Below, one piece after another: positions 35,611-43,305 of a stretch of 64,000 bases of DNA. The stretch lies in the NCBI RefSeq assembly GCF_004745805.1, contig NZ_SRLQ01000018.1, forward strand, positions 124,001 to 188,000. The letters run 5' to 3'. Within the stretch, counting starts at the first letter, position 1, and every line of letters begins with the position of its first letter. The position numbers were made by a program, and so were the translations under genes. Below the pieces are notes generated by a model. It worked only from the letters and a program-made list of their open reading frames with translations. It had not been told where the DNA came from and did not search any database. Source of the stretch: Mycolicibacterium sp. CH28 (lineage in GTDB: Bacteria > Actinomycetota > Actinomycetes > Mycobacteriales > Mycobacteriaceae).

Positions 35611-35630
35611 TTGGGGACTTTGGCCTCCTG
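35611..35630 (+). promoter_or_regulatory. DosR-box-like site upstream of the nitroreductase
   Basis: TTGGGGACTTTGGCCTCCTG. The first 11 bases fit the mycobacterial DosR consensus TTSGGGACTWW exactly; the second half fits only partly. It is 87 bp before the chosen start of an Acg-like nitroreductase, a gene class controlled by DosR in M. tuberculosis. Confidence 0.45.
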
Positions 35631-35716
35631 TGACGAGGACCGTCTGGAACAAAGCTTGAGGAGCGGGCGAGTATCTCCACGTGCTCGCCCCATGCCCGCG
35701 GCAGAAAGTGTGGACG

Positions 35717-36949
35717 ATGATCAGTGCCGATGCGCGCCGAGACGCGGCCGGCGAACCAGACGTGCCTACGGTCGTTGGTGGCCGTTCCGTATCACGGCGC
35801 AACGTCGTGAAAGGCATCGCCATCGGTGGGGCGACGGTGGTGGTCGCGGGCACGGGCGCGGCGAGCTACCGGGTGCTCGACACCCGAGCGCTGGACCCCG
35901 GCACCGGTAGCGCCTTCGACGCATGGCGCCACTGGACGGATCCGGGACCTATCGGCATGGTGGGCGCCGCCATCCTGGCGGCCAACCCGCACAACGCGCA
36001 GGCGTGGCGTTTCCATGTCACCGACACCGGCATCGGTCTGTTCGCTGACACCAGCCGCGGCACCGGTACTGTCGACGGCCTGCAGCGGGAGATGTATGTC
36101 GGTCTCGGGTGCGCACTGGAGAATCTCGTATTGGCAGCCCAGGCCCGCGGTTACCGCGCGGACCTCACTCTGCTGCCCGACAGCGACCCGACTCACGTCG
36201 GACACCTCGCCCTGTCGCCAGGAGCTGGCGGGATCGCATCGCCGCTCTACCAGGCGATCGGGTCCCGGCATTCCAACCGCGGCCCCTACCAGGCTCGTGC
36301 TGTGCCCGCTGATCTGCTCACCGCCCTGGGCGGTCAGACCACCGGCTTGGACGATGTCGCGGTGCGGTGGCTGAGCACTCCGAGTGAGGTGGCCACGATG
36401 GGGACGCTGATGGTGGATGCCGCCCGAGCGATCACCGAGGATGAGCAGCAGTCCCGGGACGCGTTCCTCTGGTTCCGCTCGAGCGCGGACGCCATCGAGA
36501 AACACAAAGACGGTCTGACGCTGGACGGTCAGGGTCTGAGCCCGATGATGACGGCGCTGGCGAAGCTGCTGCCCGCCTCCTCCAGGACCGCTGGAGACAC
36601 GTTCTGGCTCAACCAGACCCGCACCGTGCATACCAAGACCGCTGCCGCCTACGGGGTGATCACCGTCCCCTCCGTTGCGGACCCAGGTCACCGGCTGACC
36701 GCGGGCCGACTGCTGCAACGCATTCACCTCGACGTCACCCGCCGCGCGCTGGCGTTACAACATATGAACCAGATCACCGAACGCATCGACCGGGAAGCGA
36801 TCCTCGGCGCTACTGCGACGTTCTCGCCGCGGCTGACCCAGCTACTCGGCCCGGCAGGCGGGGAGGCGTTGGTGTCCTTCCGCATCGGCTACCCCGCCCG
36901 GACTGCTCGCCTCAGCCCCCGGCGCCCGGTCGAAGAGGTCCAGCGCTGA
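35717..36949 (+). CDS. Tat-exported Acg-like nitroreductase family protein
   Basis: 410 residues from ATG 35717 (in-frame GTGs at 35681 and 35708 are alternatives). The N-terminus has a twin-arginine signal SRRNVVKGIAIGGATVVVAG, so a folded, cofactor-loaded protein is probably exported. The body resembles the Acg family (Rv2032/Rv3131), two-repeat nitroreductase folds that bind flavin: AAILAANPHNAQAWRFHV near the start and SRHSNRGPYQARAVPADLL in the middle. Family members are hypoxia-induced; a DosR-box-like site lies upstream. The substrate is unknown. Confidence 0.82.
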   Translation: MISADARRDAAGEPDVPTVVGGRSVSRRNVVKGIAIGGATVVVAGTGAASYRVLDTRALDPGTGSAFDAWRHWTDPGPIGMVGAAILAANPHNAQAWRFHVTDTGIGLFADTSRGTGTVDGLQREMYVGLGCALENLVLAAQARGYRADLTLLPDSDPTHVGHLALSPGAGGIASPLYQAIGSRHSNRGPYQARAVPADLLTALGGQTTGLDDVAVRWLSTPSEVATMGTLMVDAARAITEDEQQSRDAFLWFRSSADAIEKHKDGLTLDGQGLSPMMTALAKLLPASSRTAGDTFWLNQTRTVHTKTAAAYGVITVPSVADPGHRLTAGRLLQRIHLDVTRRALALQHMNQITERIDREAILGATATFSPRLTQLLGPAGGEALVSFRIGYPARTARLSPRRPVEEVQR

Positions 36950-37066
36950 TCGCGCCCGGGCAGGGCGTCGAAAGAGAGCCCTGTGGCGCTGGGCCTCCCC
37001 ACGATGGCCCAAGTACTGGAAGTGGCCTGGCTGATCGAGGATCACCACCAGGGTGGACACTATGAC

Positions 37067-37618
37067 GTGGCCCTTTCTGCAACAGTGTTCAAAGTCGAAC
37101 TTGGCGTCTCCGATGTCGATCACGGCTACTACGCTGATCACACGCTGACCGTTGCCCGACATCCCAGTGAGACCGATGAGCGGATGATCGTGCGGGTGTT
37201 GGCGTTTGGGCTGCGCGCGCACCGGCTCAGCGACGTCGACGGTGAGTTGGCGTTCGGGGCGGGCCTGTCCACCCCTGGCGTGCCGGACTTGCGGCTCGCG
37301 GACTACGCCGGCCGGATCCTGGAGTGGATCAACGTTGGCCAGCCCGATGAACGTGTTTTGGGGAAGGCGGCCAGCCAGGCCGAGCACGTGGTGCTGTTCC
37401 CGTTCGCCGCCGGCGTGGCCACCTGGTGGCGCACCGTGGGACCCAAAGTGGCGCGGCTGCCGAACCTATCGGTGGTGCAGATACCGCACGCGCCGGTCCA
37501 GGAACTGGCCCAGGCTGTCGATCGTCGGGTCTCGGCGCAGGTGATGGTGATGGAAGGTCAGGTGACGATGACCGTGGGCGGTGTCGACGTCACCTTCACG
37601 CCCGTGCCCTTGGAGTGA
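37067..37618 (+). CDS. YaeQ family protein
   Basis: 183 residues from GTG 37067; E. coli YaeQ has 181. Conserved stretches are VALSATVFKVELGV, YYADHTLTVARHPSETDERM, YAGRILEWINVGQPDERVL and HVVLFPFAAGVATWW. The family has a PD-(D/E)XK nuclease-like fold with no settled function. The open frame reaches back to 36983, but that part does not match the family. It follows the nitroreductase by 117 bp on the same strand. Confidence 0.85.
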   Translation: MALSATVFKVELGVSDVDHGYYADHTLTVARHPSETDERMIVRVLAFGLRAHRLSDVDGELAFGAGLSTPGVPDLRLADYAGRILEWINVGQPDERVLGKAASQAEHVVLFPFAAGVATWWRTVGPKVARLPNLSVVQIPHAPVQELAQAVDRRVSAQVMVMEGQVTMTVGGVDVTFTPVPLE

Positions 37619-37931
37619 ACGACTGAGTCCGAGGTGCTCGTTGTGGCTTCGCAAGTTTCATGTCCACACCCGATGCCCTGACCTGCAACGTCATCGGCGT
37701 TCTCACTCAATCTCCACTCCGCGAATTCTCACTTCTATGTCCACTGCATCAATGACGCGGATGCGAGCCTGCAAACCCGTTGCGACAGAGATGTTTACAC
37801 CAGTCTCGTTTCGTGGCTGTGATGCAGTTCCACGGTCTCCCGCCCGCAAGGCACTAGACCGCCCCAAAGTATCTGTACTGCAGTAGTTCTCGGAGATGCC
37901 GTCCTATGCGCCGACCCCGGGTCTGAAGCCA
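37619..37931. other. Non-coding stretch containing the left inverted repeat
   Basis: No gene seen in these 313 bp. They hold the left 25-bp inverted repeat (37643-37667) and a second, weaker copy of its core (TTCTCA...ATGTCCA) at about 37726-37743. Confidence 0.5.
37643..37667 (+). repeat. Left inverted repeat
   Basis: 25 bp beginning TGTGGCTTCGCAAGTTTC; pairs with 39581-39605 (23/25 matches). Confidence 0.8.
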
Positions 37932-38612
37932 TCAGTGGATGCGTCGCATTTCAACCACCCGACCACAGATAGCCCAGCGGCCATCAACCGGTTCGGCCGC
38001 CAGAAGCTGACCCGCGATGCACAAGTGGTCATCGGGGTTCCCGATGCCCGCCGACCCGTGCGGTAACACAAGTTGATCGACAGGCCCCGGCACGGCGCGG
38101 CCCTCGTCGCGCAGATGCCGCTCAATCTCTGCAGGATCGGCGACGGTCAGGGTGGTCGCTAGGCGGTCGGACACGTCGCCGAGGACCTCGCTATCGGTGT
38201 GAACTTGAAAAGCGGCGATCACCTCGTCAAAGATCGGTTTCATCAACAGGTCCGGCGCGAGGCAATCCCTCCACGGCGGGGGTAGCGGCATCGCCTGATC
38301 GGCTGACCACTGCTGGAGTTCAGCCAACAGCGGCGCACACACCTTGATGTAAGCCCTCGTCACCGACTCACCGTCCTGCGGCCGAATGCTCGAGCAGTTG
38401 GCCGTGTGCACTCTGGCGTCCGCGGGGTTCAAAGTGGCCGCAATGTTGAGGACGTAGCCGCTCAGCCACAGGGCGAGCCATCGCGCATAACCGCGATCGT
38501 CATCGCGGTAGACATCCAAGGTCGCCGAGTCGGGTTGCGGAGACGAGAAGTGCGAGCCCACGGGCCGGTATCGGTTAGCCGGTGATGGTTTTGATTTTGG
38601 CGATGAGGGCAT
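37932..38612 (-). CDS. Hypothetical protein of unknown function
   Basis: 226-codon frame whose N-terminal ~20 codons overlap the end of the thioredoxin-like remnant. The middle and C-terminus read like a real protein (DDRGYARWLALWLSGYVLNI, FDEVIAAFQVHTDSEVLGD, ATTLTVADPAEIERHLRDEG, VDQLVLPHGSAGIGNPDDHL). No family was recognised and no signal peptide is seen. The true start is unclear; a GTG or ATG further in is possible. It lies inside the inverted-repeat-bounded segment. Confidence 0.5.
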   Translation of the reverse strand: MPSSPKSKPSPANRYRPVGSHFSSPQPDSATLDVYRDDDRGYARWLALWLSGYVLNIAATLNPADARVHTANCSSIRPQDGESVTRAYIKVCAPLLAELQQWSADQAMPLPPPWRDCLAPDLLMKPIFDEVIAAFQVHTDSEVLGDVSDRLATTLTVADPAEIERHLRDEGRAVPGPVDQLVLPHGSAGIGNPDDHLCIAGQLLAAEPVDGRWAICGRVVEMRRIH

Positions 38613-38880
38613 CGGGCGTCGTGGGTGTGTAGTCCTCGCCGTTAATGCGGAACGTCGGGCGTCGCGTTAACCCCGTTCGCGGTGGCCAGGCCCCCACAGT
38701 ATCGACATACTGGCCGCTCTTGATGCACTCAGGCACCGTGCCATCGACGCGTGCCCGGCGCGCGATCTCGATGAGCTGGGCTGTTGGGCATATAGAGCGC
38801 GCCGTGGACGCGGCGGAACGCCGGCCTGTCGGAAGTGGTGTCCGCGTCGGCCACGCAGTGAGAACCCCCTTCCAGCCGTA
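38575..38880 (-). pseudogene. Decayed DsbA/thioredoxin-fold protein, C-terminal part
   Basis: The frame ending at 38575 closes with TFRINGEDYTPTTPDALIAK, typical of the DsbA-like thioredoxin proteins of mycobacteria (Rv2969c type). Upstream, LIEIARRARVDGTVPECIKS is in the same frame, but the piece between needs another frame to give GLATANGVNATP, so two opposite frameshifts sit about 40 bp apart near 38660-38700. Further upstream, ALYAQQ needs yet another frame. The CxxC active-site half is absent. Confidence 0.65.
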
Positions 38881-39000
38881 CTGAGAACCACGACCACAAC
38901 CCTCCGGCCCCCTCAGCGCCTCGCCGCCGCCTTGGTCTCCTGCACGCCGCACCTGCTCACTTGGCGCCTTCGGCATTCTGCAAGGTCTAGCGTGGACACA

Positions 39001-39369
39001 ATGGGTTTGTTCAGCCATGAGGAGTTCCGGGACCCGGACGACGGCGTTGCTGGCGGCGCTAGTTGTGGGGCCGTTGAGAGGGCTCGCGGTGCTGATCTTG
39101 ACGAATTCGGGTCAGATCATCCGGTGGTCGTTGGCCCGGGGTTACCACCCGAGGATGGTTCGTGCGGTCAGTTCGCCGTGCAGTTTCACGTGTCGACGTC
39201 AATGCTGGTCGGGTTGAAACGTATTGCTGATATGCGCGGGGTCAGCGTGCCGGAGGTGTGCCGGCAGGTTATCGGTGTGTTTGTCGCCCAGCAGGAGGGC
39301 GAATTGGGTGCGTTGCTCGCTGCTGAGGCCGAGGCGGCGGACTACCGGCCGAGTTTGGGTGACGCATAG
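39001..39369 (+). CDS. Small hypothetical protein with ribbon-helix-helix-like C-terminus
   Basis: 122 residues from ATG 39001. The first ~55 residues are acidic and Gly-rich. Residues 60-100 (FAVQFHVSTSMLVGLKRIAD, then MRGVSVPEVCRQVIGVFVAQ) have the strand-helix-helix pattern of small DNA-binding or antitoxin proteins, though no specific family was recognised. It is the only plus-strand gene in the segment beside dnaB, the place where M. tuberculosis carries a toxin-antitoxin pair (Rv0059-Rv0060). No toxin partner is seen. Confidence 0.5.
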   Translation: MGLFSHEEFRDPDDGVAGGASCGAVERARGADLDEFGSDHPVVVGPGLPPEDGSCGQFAVQFHVSTSMLVGLKRIADMRGVSVPEVCRQVIGVFVAQQEGELGALLAAEAEAADYRPSLGDA

Positions 39370-39540
39370 GCGCACCCTGCTGGGGTGGATTACTCGGACA
39401 GTGTCGTCGGCCGCCACTTAGATCGGCGTGGGTCCGAAACGCCCGGCACGCAGCTTCCGTGGGAGTGGTCCATCCCCGGCGCTGACCAGCGGCCGGCCAC
39501 CAGTGCTACCGCTGGCTCGATGGGCGGAAATCTCATTCAA

Positions 39541-39556
39541 ATGTCCAATTGGACAT
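39541..39556. repeat. Perfect 16-bp palindrome near the right inverted repeat
   Basis: ATGTCCAATTGGACAT. Its arms repeat the TGGACAT core found in the right inverted repeat (39581) and in the 20-bp units at 39561-39580 and 39581-39600, which share TGGAC and ACTTGAGAA. Confidence 0.7.
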
Positions 39557-39580
39557 CGATTGGACGTTTCACTTGAGAAA

Positions 39581-39605
39581 TGGACATCAAACTTGAGAAG
39601 CCACA
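39581..39605 (-). repeat. Right inverted repeat
   Basis: 25 bp, reverse complement begins TGTGGCTTCTCAAGTTTG; pairs with 37643-37667. It stops 11 bp before the dnaB stop codon. Confidence 0.8.
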
Positions 39606-39611
39606 GGGGTC

Positions 39612-39625
39612 GCGCGCTAGCGCGC
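39612..39625. repeat. Palindrome spanning the dnaB stop codon
   Basis: GCGCGCTAGCGCGC, perfect 14-bp palindrome with the dnaB TAG stop at its centre. It could form a short hairpin at the mRNA 3' end. Confidence 0.5.
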
Positions 39626-40996
39626 CATATTGGTGAACCGCGACAGGTGCAGCTGGTGGGCAACCGTGACCGTTCTCGTAGGTCCCGCACGGTGTTTGGC
39701 GATGATCAGATCGGCTTCGCCGCCGCGCGGGTCGTCGCTTTCGAAGGCGTCGGGGCGATGCAGCAGGATCACCATGTCGGCGTCCTGCTCGATCGAGCCG
39801 GACTCACGCAGGTCGGCCAGCATCGGCTTCTTGTCGGTGCGCTGCTCGGGCCCGCGGTTCAGCTGGCTCATGGCGACCACCGGGACTTCCAGCTCTTTCG
39901 CCAAAAGCTTGATCTGCCTGGAGAACTCGGAGACTTCCTGCTGACGTGATTCGACCTTCTTGCCGGAGGTCATCAGCTGCAGGTAGTCGAGCACGATGAG
40001 CCGAAGCCCCGCCTTCTGGTGCAGCCGGCGGGCTTTCGCCCGGATCTCCATCATCGTCAGGTTGGGCGAGTCGTCGATGTAGAGCGGTGCCTCACTGATC
40101 TCGCTCATCCGGCGCGCGAGTCGGGTCCAGTCGTCATCGGTCATCCGGCCCGACCGCATGTCGGCAAGCTTGATCTTGGCCTCGGCCGAGAGTAGCCGCA
40201 TGACGATCTCGGACTTACTCATTTCCAGGGAGAACACGATGCTCGGCAGCTGGTGCTTGATCGAGCAGGACCGCAAAAAATCCAGTCCCAGCGTCGATTT
40301 CCCCATACCGGGCCTGGCCGCGACGACGATCATCTGGCCGGGGTGCAGTCCGTTGGTCAGCTCGTCGAGTTCGGTGAACCCCGTCGGCACACCCTTGGAG
40401 ATGCCGCCGCTGGAGGCGATCGCGTCGATCTCGTCCATCGTCGGTTGCAGCAGTTGTTCGAGGGGCAGGAAGTCCTCGGCGGTCCGCCGCTCGGTGACGT
40501 CGTAGATCTCGGCCTGGGCGCGGTCGACGATCTCGTTGACGTCGGCTCCCTCGGCCCCGGCGTAGCCGTACTGCACCACCCTCGTCCCGGCCTCGACCAG
40601 TCGACGCAGCAGCGCCTTCTCGGCGACGATGCCCGCGTAGTACCCGGCGTTGGCCGCGGTCGGCACCGTGGAGATCAGGGTGTGCAGGTACGGTGCCCCG
40701 CCGATGCGACGCAGCAGCCCACGGCGGTCCAACTCGGCGGCAACGGTGACGGCGTCGGCGGGCTCACCGCGACCGTAGAGGTCCAGGATCGCGTCATAGA
40801 CGTTCTGGTGGGCTGGCCGGTAGAAGTCGCCGGGGCGCAGCCGCTCGAGCACGTCGGCGATCGCGTCCTTGGACAACAGCATGCCGCCGAGCACGGACTG
40901 CTCGGCCGCGAGATCCTGGGGTGGCTGGCGACCGAAGTCCTCGGTGGGAGGGGGCCCACCCATCCTGGACTGACCGAGATCGTCGACGACCGCCAT
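39617..40996 (-). CDS. dnaB: Replicative DNA helicase DnaB
   Basis: 459 residues from ATG 40996, with GGAGGTGGGGG upstream. It is the hexameric helicase of the replication fork. The N-terminal DnaG-interacting domain (PPQDLAAEQSVLGGMLLSKD) precedes the RecA-like motor with Walker A ARPGMGKSTLGLD, Walker B LRLIVLDYLQLM and the arginine-finger region. M. tuberculosis DnaB is interrupted by an intein; here the protein runs straight through. The start lies 480 bp from rplI, with no Rv0057 counterpart between. Confidence 0.96.
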   Translation of the reverse strand: MAVVDDLGQSRMGGPPPTEDFGRQPPQDLAAEQSVLGGMLLSKDAIADVLERLRPGDFYRPAHQNVYDAILDLYGRGEPADAVTVAAELDRRGLLRRIGGAPYLHTLISTVPTAANAGYYAGIVAEKALLRRLVEAGTRVVQYGYAGAEGADVNEIVDRAQAEIYDVTERRTAEDFLPLEQLLQPTMDEIDAIASSGGISKGVPTGFTELDELTNGLHPGQMIVVAARPGMGKSTLGLDFLRSCSIKHQLPSIVFSLEMSKSEIVMRLLSAEAKIKLADMRSGRMTDDDWTRLARRMSEISEAPLYIDDSPNLTMMEIRAKARRLHQKAGLRLIVLDYLQLMTSGKKVESRQQEVSEFSRQIKLLAKELEVPVVAMSQLNRGPEQRTDKKPMLADLRESGSIEQDADMVILLHRPDAFESDDPRGGEADLIIAKHRAGPTRTVTVAHQLHLSRFTNMAR

Positions 40997-41476
40997 TGAG
41001 TAACCCCCACCTCCCATATGCCGAACGCGCGCTCAAGACGCTGTCCAGACTTTTACCTCACCGCACCGACAATCTGGATCGCCATGAGGTAGGTCCGCAC
41101 CGCAGACGGCTCACGCTAGACGTTGCTGGGCCGACCGCAAACCGCGCCTGTTGATCAACCTGTTGATGGCTTGTGCATAGCTGGGGATAGTGGTGTTGAG
41201 TCGTTGGGGAGAACCTGTGGATCGCTGTGCATTTTCGCGGTATCTACCCAGCTCAGAGCACAGTAGCCCCGGTTGTGTGCTGTGGATGGCAAGTTCATCG
41301 GCGTGTCGGCCTGGGTTGCGGTCCCGGGCGTGTTGTATTGCCGGATCTTATGCAGAAGGTTAACGCCTGGTTAGATTAGCTGCGGCGGCATCGCCGAAAA
41401 GAGTTCGCCAGGAGATACAGCAATCCCCGGGGGGCGACCACTGATGGCCACCACCCGGGGATTGCGACGTTAACGG
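40997..41476. other. Intergenic region dnaB-rplI
   Basis: 480 bp without a gene. It holds CTGTTGAT twice 12 bp apart around a GTTGATCAAC palindrome (41150-41159), two TGTGGAT motifs (near 41215 and 41281) that match only 7 of 9 bases of a DnaA box, and the rplI terminator hairpin at 41421-41464. The dnaB promoter must be here. Confidence 0.6.
41421..41464 (-). terminator. Hairpin terminator of the rpsF-ssb-rpsR-rplI operon
   Basis: CAATCCCCGGG at 41421-41431 pairs perfectly with CCCGGGGATTG at 41454-41464. It starts 13 bp after the rplI stop. The T-run is missing, as is usual in mycobacteria. Confidence 0.75.
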
Positions 41477-41935
41477 CTAACTCTGGGCGACGACGTCGAC
41501 CGCGACGTCGACATTAACCGCGGGGTGCAGGTGCACGCCGACGGTGTGCGTACCGGTCGCCTTGATGTGCATCTTGGGCAGGCTCACGGTGCGCTTGTCC
41601 AGGCTGGGGCCACCGGCCTTCTTGATCGCGGCGACGATATCGCCGGCGGTCACCGAACCGAACAGCTTGCCCGAGTCGGCGGCGGTCTTCACCGGCAGCG
41701 TGATCGGGCCAAGCGCCGCCAGAGCGGCCTTGAGCTCGTCGGCATGCTCACGGTCACGCACGGTCTTGACCTCGCGGGCACGGCGAATCTCGTCGGCCTG
41801 CTTCTGCGCGCCACGGGAGGCCACGATGGCCAGGCCGCGCGGCAGCAGGTAGTTGCGTCCGTATCCGTCCTTCACCTCGACGGAATCACCGGCAACGCCG
41901 AGGTGGTCGACCTCAGCGGTCAGGATCAGCTTCAT
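41477..41935 (-). CDS. rplI: 50S ribosomal protein L9
   Basis: 152 residues. N-terminal signature [20 protein letters not shown], a long connecting helix, and the C-terminal domain [14 protein letters not shown]. Binds 23S rRNA. Last gene of the rpsF-ssb-rpsR-rplI cluster, 22 bp after rpsR. Confidence 0.97.
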   Translation of the reverse strand: MKLILTAEVDHLGVAGDSVEVKDGYGRNYLLPRGLAIVASRGAQKQADEIRRAREVKTVRDREHADELKAALAALGPITLPVKTAADSGKLFGSVTAGDIVAAIKKAGGPSLDKRTVSLPKMHIKATGTHTVGVHLHPAVNVDVAVDVVAQS

Positions 41936-41957
41936 TGTCGTTTATTTCCGTTCTTCT

Positions 41958-42215
41958 CTACCGGGCCGACGAGGTGAACGGCAGCAGGGCAACCTCGCGC
42001 GCGTTCTTGACGGCGATCGCGATGTCACGCTGGTGCTGCACACAGTTACCGGTCACCCGACGAGCACGGATCTTGCCGCGCTCACTGATGTAGGTGCGCA
42101 GGAGCGCGGTGTCCTTGTAGTCGATGTCCTGCCCCTTCTTGGAGCAAAACACGCACTTGCGGGTCTTGACCGGCTTCTCAGGAGCCGGACGCCGCTTGGT
42201 CGAGGACTTGGCCAT
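41958..42215 (-). CDS. rpsR: 30S ribosomal protein S18
   Basis: 85 residues, full length. It has the core [20 protein letters not shown] and keeps the CVFCSKKG cysteines, so it is the zinc-type (C+) copy equivalent to rpsR1. Mycobacteria often have a second, cysteine-free S18 made in zinc shortage; none is in this window. Forms a pair with S6 (rpsF) on the platform of the 30S subunit. Confidence 0.97.
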   Translation of the reverse strand: MAKSSTKRRPAPEKPVKTRKCVFCSKKGQDIDYKDTALLRTYISERGKIRARRVTGNCVQHQRDIAIAVKNAREVALLPFTSSAR

Positions 42216-42277
42216 GGGTCAATCTCTTTCGTTCTGTCATAGGCGCGCGTGGCGCGCAATAAGGATGTCGTTCTGGA

Positions 42278-42799
42278 TCAGAAGGGCGGTTCGTCATCGC
42301 TGCCGCCGAATGAGCCCGACGCCGGGGCGCTGCCCCACGGGTCTTCGGCAGGCTCGCTGGCCGCCGGACGGGAACCTCCGCCGCCACCACCGCCACCGCC
42401 GAAGCCGCCGCCGCCACCGCCGCCGCCGCCACTACGTGAGGCCCTGTTGACCTTGGCTGTGGCATACCGAAGCGACGGGCCGATCTCCTCGACCTCGACT
42501 TCGAAGACCGTGCGCTTCTCGCCCTCGCGGGTTTCGAAGGACCGCTGCTTGAGCCGACCGGTCACGATGACCCGCGAACCGCGGGTGAGGCTCTCGGCCA
42601 CGTTCTCGGCCGCCTCACGCCAGATGTTGCAGCGCAGGAACAGCGCTTCGCCGTCCTTCCACTCCGAACTCTGACGGTCAAAGATCCGCGGGGTGGACGC
42701 CACCGTGAAATTGGCGACGGCCGCACCGGACGGGGTGAAGCGCAGTTCGGGGTCGGCGGTCAGGTTTCCGACGACGGTGATGGTCGTGTCACCGGCCAC
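42278..42799 (-). CDS. ssb: Single-stranded DNA-binding protein
   Basis: 173 residues from GTG 42799 with AGGAGG upstream. The OB fold spans 1-115 ([40 protein letters not shown]). A Gly-rich linker with long Gly runs leads to the acidic tip DDEPPF that binds replication and repair partners. Its place between rpsF and rpsR is conserved in mycobacteria. Confidence 0.97.
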   Translation of the reverse strand: MAGDTTITVVGNLTADPELRFTPSGAAVANFTVASTPRIFDRQSSEWKDGEALFLRCNIWREAAENVAESLTRGSRVIVTGRLKQRSFETREGEKRTVFEVEVEEIGPSLRYATAKVNRASRSGGGGGGGGGFGGGGGGGGGSRPAASEPAEDPWGSAPASGSFGGSDDEPPF

Positions 42800-42884
42800 A
42801 AGGTCCTCCTGGCATAGGCGGGTGGATTCACCGCGAGCCTACGTAACTACTACGACGCTCGGGTGACGTTCTCCACTGAGTCAC

Positions 42885-43175
42885 TCAGTGCTTGTCGGTC
42901 CGCATCACCTTGGTCCGCAGCACCGACTCGTTCAGGTTGAGCTGACGGTCGAGCTCGGAAACGGTGGCCGGTTCGGCCTTCACGTCAACGACGGCGTAGA
43001 TACCTTCGCCGTGCTTGGCGATTTCGTACGCCAGCCGACGACGGCCCCAGATGTCAACCTTGTCGACAGTGCCCCCGTCGGTGCGGACGACGTTCAGGAA
43101 CGTATCCAGAGACGGAGCAACGGTGCGCTCGTCAAGAGTGGGGTCAAGGATGACCATGATTTCGTATGGACGCAT
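42885..43175 (-). CDS. rpsF: 30S ribosomal protein S6
   Basis: 96 residues, full length: [19 protein letters not shown], then [32 protein letters not shown] lies upstream. First gene of the rpsF-ssb-rpsR-rplI cluster; pairs with S18. Confidence 0.97.
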   Translation of the reverse strand: MRPYEIMVILDPTLDERTVAPSLDTFLNVVRTDGGTVDKVDIWGRRRLAYEIAKHGEGIYAVVDVKAEPATVSELDRQLNLNESVLRTKVMRTDKH

Positions 43176-43273
43176 GGGAACCTCATCACCTCCTATGGTC
43201 GTTAGCGGCCACGGTAGTTCCGTGGCAGGAGAGTCGCCTGCGTCGGCAACCCGCCCAGGCTACCGGAAGAGGG

Positions 43274-43292
43274 GCTGATCAGCGAAATCAGC
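43274..43292 (-). terminator. Short hairpin after the Rv0051-like gene
   Basis: GCTGAT and ATCAGC pair around a 7-base loop, 13 bp beyond the stop of the membrane protein gene. Short; could be a weak terminator or part of the rpsF leader on the same strand. Confidence 0.3.
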
Positions 43293-43305
43293 TCCACATC
43301 TCGAC

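Larger units (their letters stand above)
37643..39605. mobile_element. Transposon-like segment bounded by 25-bp inverted repeats
   Basis: 1963 bp. The outer 25 bases at 37643-37667 and 39581-39605 are inverted repeats with 23 of 25 matches, both beginning TGTGGCTTC from the outside and ending ATGTCCA. Each end carries an inner second repeat, as in IS21-type ends. No transposase is present inside; the contents are a hypothetical gene, a thioredoxin-fold remnant and a small helix-rich protein. No target duplication is visible. It is either a non-autonomous element or the leftover ends of a deleted one. Confidence 0.55.

Noticed and set aside
41150-41290. Possible DnaA boxes or origin between dnaB and rplI
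   Set aside because: Only two TGTGGAT cores with 7 of 9 consensus bases and no AT-rich unwinding region; dnaA and dnaN are absent.
42360-42430. GC-rich CCGCCG run as a possible regulatory repeat
   Set aside because: It is simply the coding sequence for the Gly-rich linker of Ssb.
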